A DNA stretch of 64,000 nucleotides from Algoriphagus aestuarii (GTDB lineage Bacteria > Bacteroidota > Bacteroidia > Cytophagales > Cyclobacteriaceae): assembly GCA_017051695.1 (NCBI GenBank), contig JAFIDK010000002.1:186001-250000 (forward strand), in the 5' to 3' direction. The notes beneath the pieces are model-generated. The model saw nothing but the letters and a program-made list of their open reading frames with translations, had not been told where the DNA came from and made no database searches. Positions 62,927 through 64,000 of this stretch are shown here, piece by piece (the first letter of the stretch is position 1; the number at the start of each line of letters is the position of its first letter). Position numbers and translations under genes: made by a program.

Positions 62927-63784
62927 ATGCTATTACTGGCAGATAGTGGGTCGACAAAGACCGATTGGAGGTTATTGGATAAATCTGGCGATAGTGTGAT
63001 TTCTCTAAAATCAAAGGGACTTAATCCCTATTTCCTGAGTGCAGAAGAAATCAAAAAAGTACTTCAGGATAAGATTAAAGGACACGTTTCTGATGTCAAT
63101 AAAGTGGTTTTTTACGGAGCCGGTTGTGGGCATCCTGCCAAAGCCGCAGAATTGGCAAGTGTTCTGGACCAGGTTTTTCCCACAGGTAATCCGGCAGAAG
63201 TCAATGGGGATATTCTTGGTGCAGCCAGAAGTTTGCATCAGGAAGAATCTGGAATTGCCTGTATTTTAGGTACGGGAGCCAATTCCTGCCTATATAACGG
63301 GAAAGAGATCATCGGGAGCGTTCCTTCCCTAGGTTTTATTTTAGGTGATTATGGAAGCGGTACTGTCCTCTGTAGGGATCTGATCCGGGAACTATTACAG
63401 AATGATGACAATTCGGAGATGAGAGAAGAGTTTTTTGAAAAGTATGAATTAGATCAGCGGGAGATTTTAGATAAAATTTACAATCAACCAAGACCGAACC
63501 GATTCCTTGCCTCATTTACTCCCTTTCTTCTAAAAAATGCGACCAACCCGGTGATTCACTCCATTATCTATCAGAATTTTAGGAGGTTTTTTGACTATTA
63601 CATTTTACCCTTACGAAGTACCCATGCTTCAGCTTCTTTGAAATTTACAGGCTCAATTGCTTTTCATTTCGCCGAGCACTTAAAAACTGTTGCCTTTGAA
63701 TTCGGGGAACAGATTGAATGCATTGAGCAGCATCCAATGAACGGATTGGTTAACTACCATTGCCATACATTTGCCGACTTTTAA
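62927..63784 (+). CDS. BadF-type amino-sugar kinase (MurK/NagK-like)
   Basis: A 285-residue ASKHA kinase of the BadF/BadG group that includes eukaryotic N-acetylglucosamine kinase and bacterial MurK. The phosphate 1 motif is LADSGSTKTDWRLL, phosphate 2 is ACILGTGANS, followed by GSVPSLGFILGDYGSG, typical of this kinase family. It should phosphorylate GlcNAc and/or MurNAc in the cytoplasm. murQ follows after 33 bases, which favours a MurNAc kinase supplying MurNAc 6-phosphate. The palindrome ahead of it links it to the susCD operon. Confidence 0.88.
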   Translation: MLLLADSGSTKTDWRLLDKSGDSVISLKSKGLNPYFLSAEEIKKVLQDKIKGHVSDVNKVVFYGAGCGHPAKAAELASVLDQVFPTGNPAEVNGDILGAARSLHQEESGIACILGTGANSCLYNGKEIIGSVPSLGFILGDYGSGTVLCRDLIRELLQNDDNSEMREEFFEKYELDQREILDKIYNQPRPNRFLASFTPFLLKNATNPVIHSIIYQNFRRFFDYYILPLRSTHASASLKFTGSIAFHFAEHLKTVAFEFGEQIECIEQHPMNGLVNYHCHTFADF

Positions 63785-63817
63785 TCTGGAATTTTCTAAA
63801 TCCATTCTACCTTCTCT

Positions 63818-64000
63818 ATGAACCTTGCCACCGAAACATCTTCTTATTACGAAAATCTAGATTCCATGCCTTTGGCTGAGTTACTGGAATCCATCAATAA
63901 GGAGGATCAAAAAGTAGCCTTCGCCGTTAGGCAGGTGATTCCGCAGGTAGAAAAGTTTGTTCACAGACTTGTTGAGAACTTTCAAGAAGGTGGGCGCCTG
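63818..64000 (+). CDS. murQ: N-acetylmuramic acid 6-phosphate etherase, 3' end missing
   Basis: The first 61 codons of a gene cut by the window's right edge. ETSSYYENLDSMPLAELLES and INKEDQKVAFAVRQVIP, then NFQEGGRL, match the start of MurQ etherases, which cleave the lactyl ether of MurNAc 6-phosphate to give GlcNAc 6-phosphate and D-lactate in wall recycling. Only the N-terminal helical part is visible; the SIS domain lies outside. Confidence 0.88.
   Translation, partial: MNLATETSSYYENLDSMPLAELLESINKEDQKVAFAVRQVIPQVEKFVHRLVENFQEGGRL

Overview
The window looks like a chromosomal segment of a marine or soil Bacteroidota, most likely the order Cytophagales near Algoriphagus/Cyclobacteriaceae; that placement is inferred from gene content, not from a marker search. 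Supporting signs are two secreted proteins with type IX secretion C-terminal sorting domains, a SusC/SusD pair, Bacteroidota-style promoters (TAnnTTTG at -7, TTG at -33), few Shine-Dalgarno sequences, many TPR and beta-barrel envelope proteins, and a 7TMR-DISM hybrid kinase. No tRNA, rRNA, CRISPR array, insertion sequence or prophage was seen.

Layout. 1-9.8 kb: end of an unidentified gene, T9SS subtilase, rpe, small secreted protein, barrel-like protein, gyrA, TPR protein, PagL-like acyloxyacyl hydrolase. 9.9-14.2 kb: PIG-L deacetylase, an unannotated 34-residue membrane peptide and a sodium:solute symporter that starts inside its stop codon. 14.3-19 kb: DUF2911, GhrA-like reductase, double UspA, TPR, holA. 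19-28.7 kb: one tightly packed run, TPR giant - outer-membrane barrel - SPOR protein - ExbB/TolQ - ExbD/TolR - TonB/TolA-like - folC - trmB, which reads as an envelope-spanning energised machine. 28.7-37 kb: hybrid histidine kinase, SDR, MDR reductase, fabF, trpS, DUF1573. 37-49.8 kb: T9SS phosphoesterase, lipoprotein, glutaryl-CoA dehydrogenase-like and tryptophan dioxygenase-like genes back to back, a DUF900 hydrolase/M19-like pair, an amino-sugar-phosphate isomerase, nitroreductase, TauE/SafE.

50.2-53.5 kb carries the most striking gene: a 1102-residue TIR-LRR-Roc/COR-TIR protein, a bacterial relative in architecture of ROCO and NLR immune switches, with GTPase motifs intact and a TIR domain at each end. 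A well-formed promoter overlapped by an inverted repeat precedes it.

53.6-64 kb: porin, phosphoesterase/PQQ-propeller protein, SusD and SusC, an orphan NarL-type response regulator, an amino-sugar kinase and the start of murQ. Two 18-bp palindromes, 17/18 identical when read in the direction of transcription, lie exactly 21 bp upstream of -7-like elements for susC and for the kinase-murQ unit. They suggest one regulon, plausibly controlled by the response regulator between them, for uptake and catabolism of wall-derived or other amino sugars. A separate pair of FNR/DNR-like boxes lies upstream of the nitroreductase and TauE genes.
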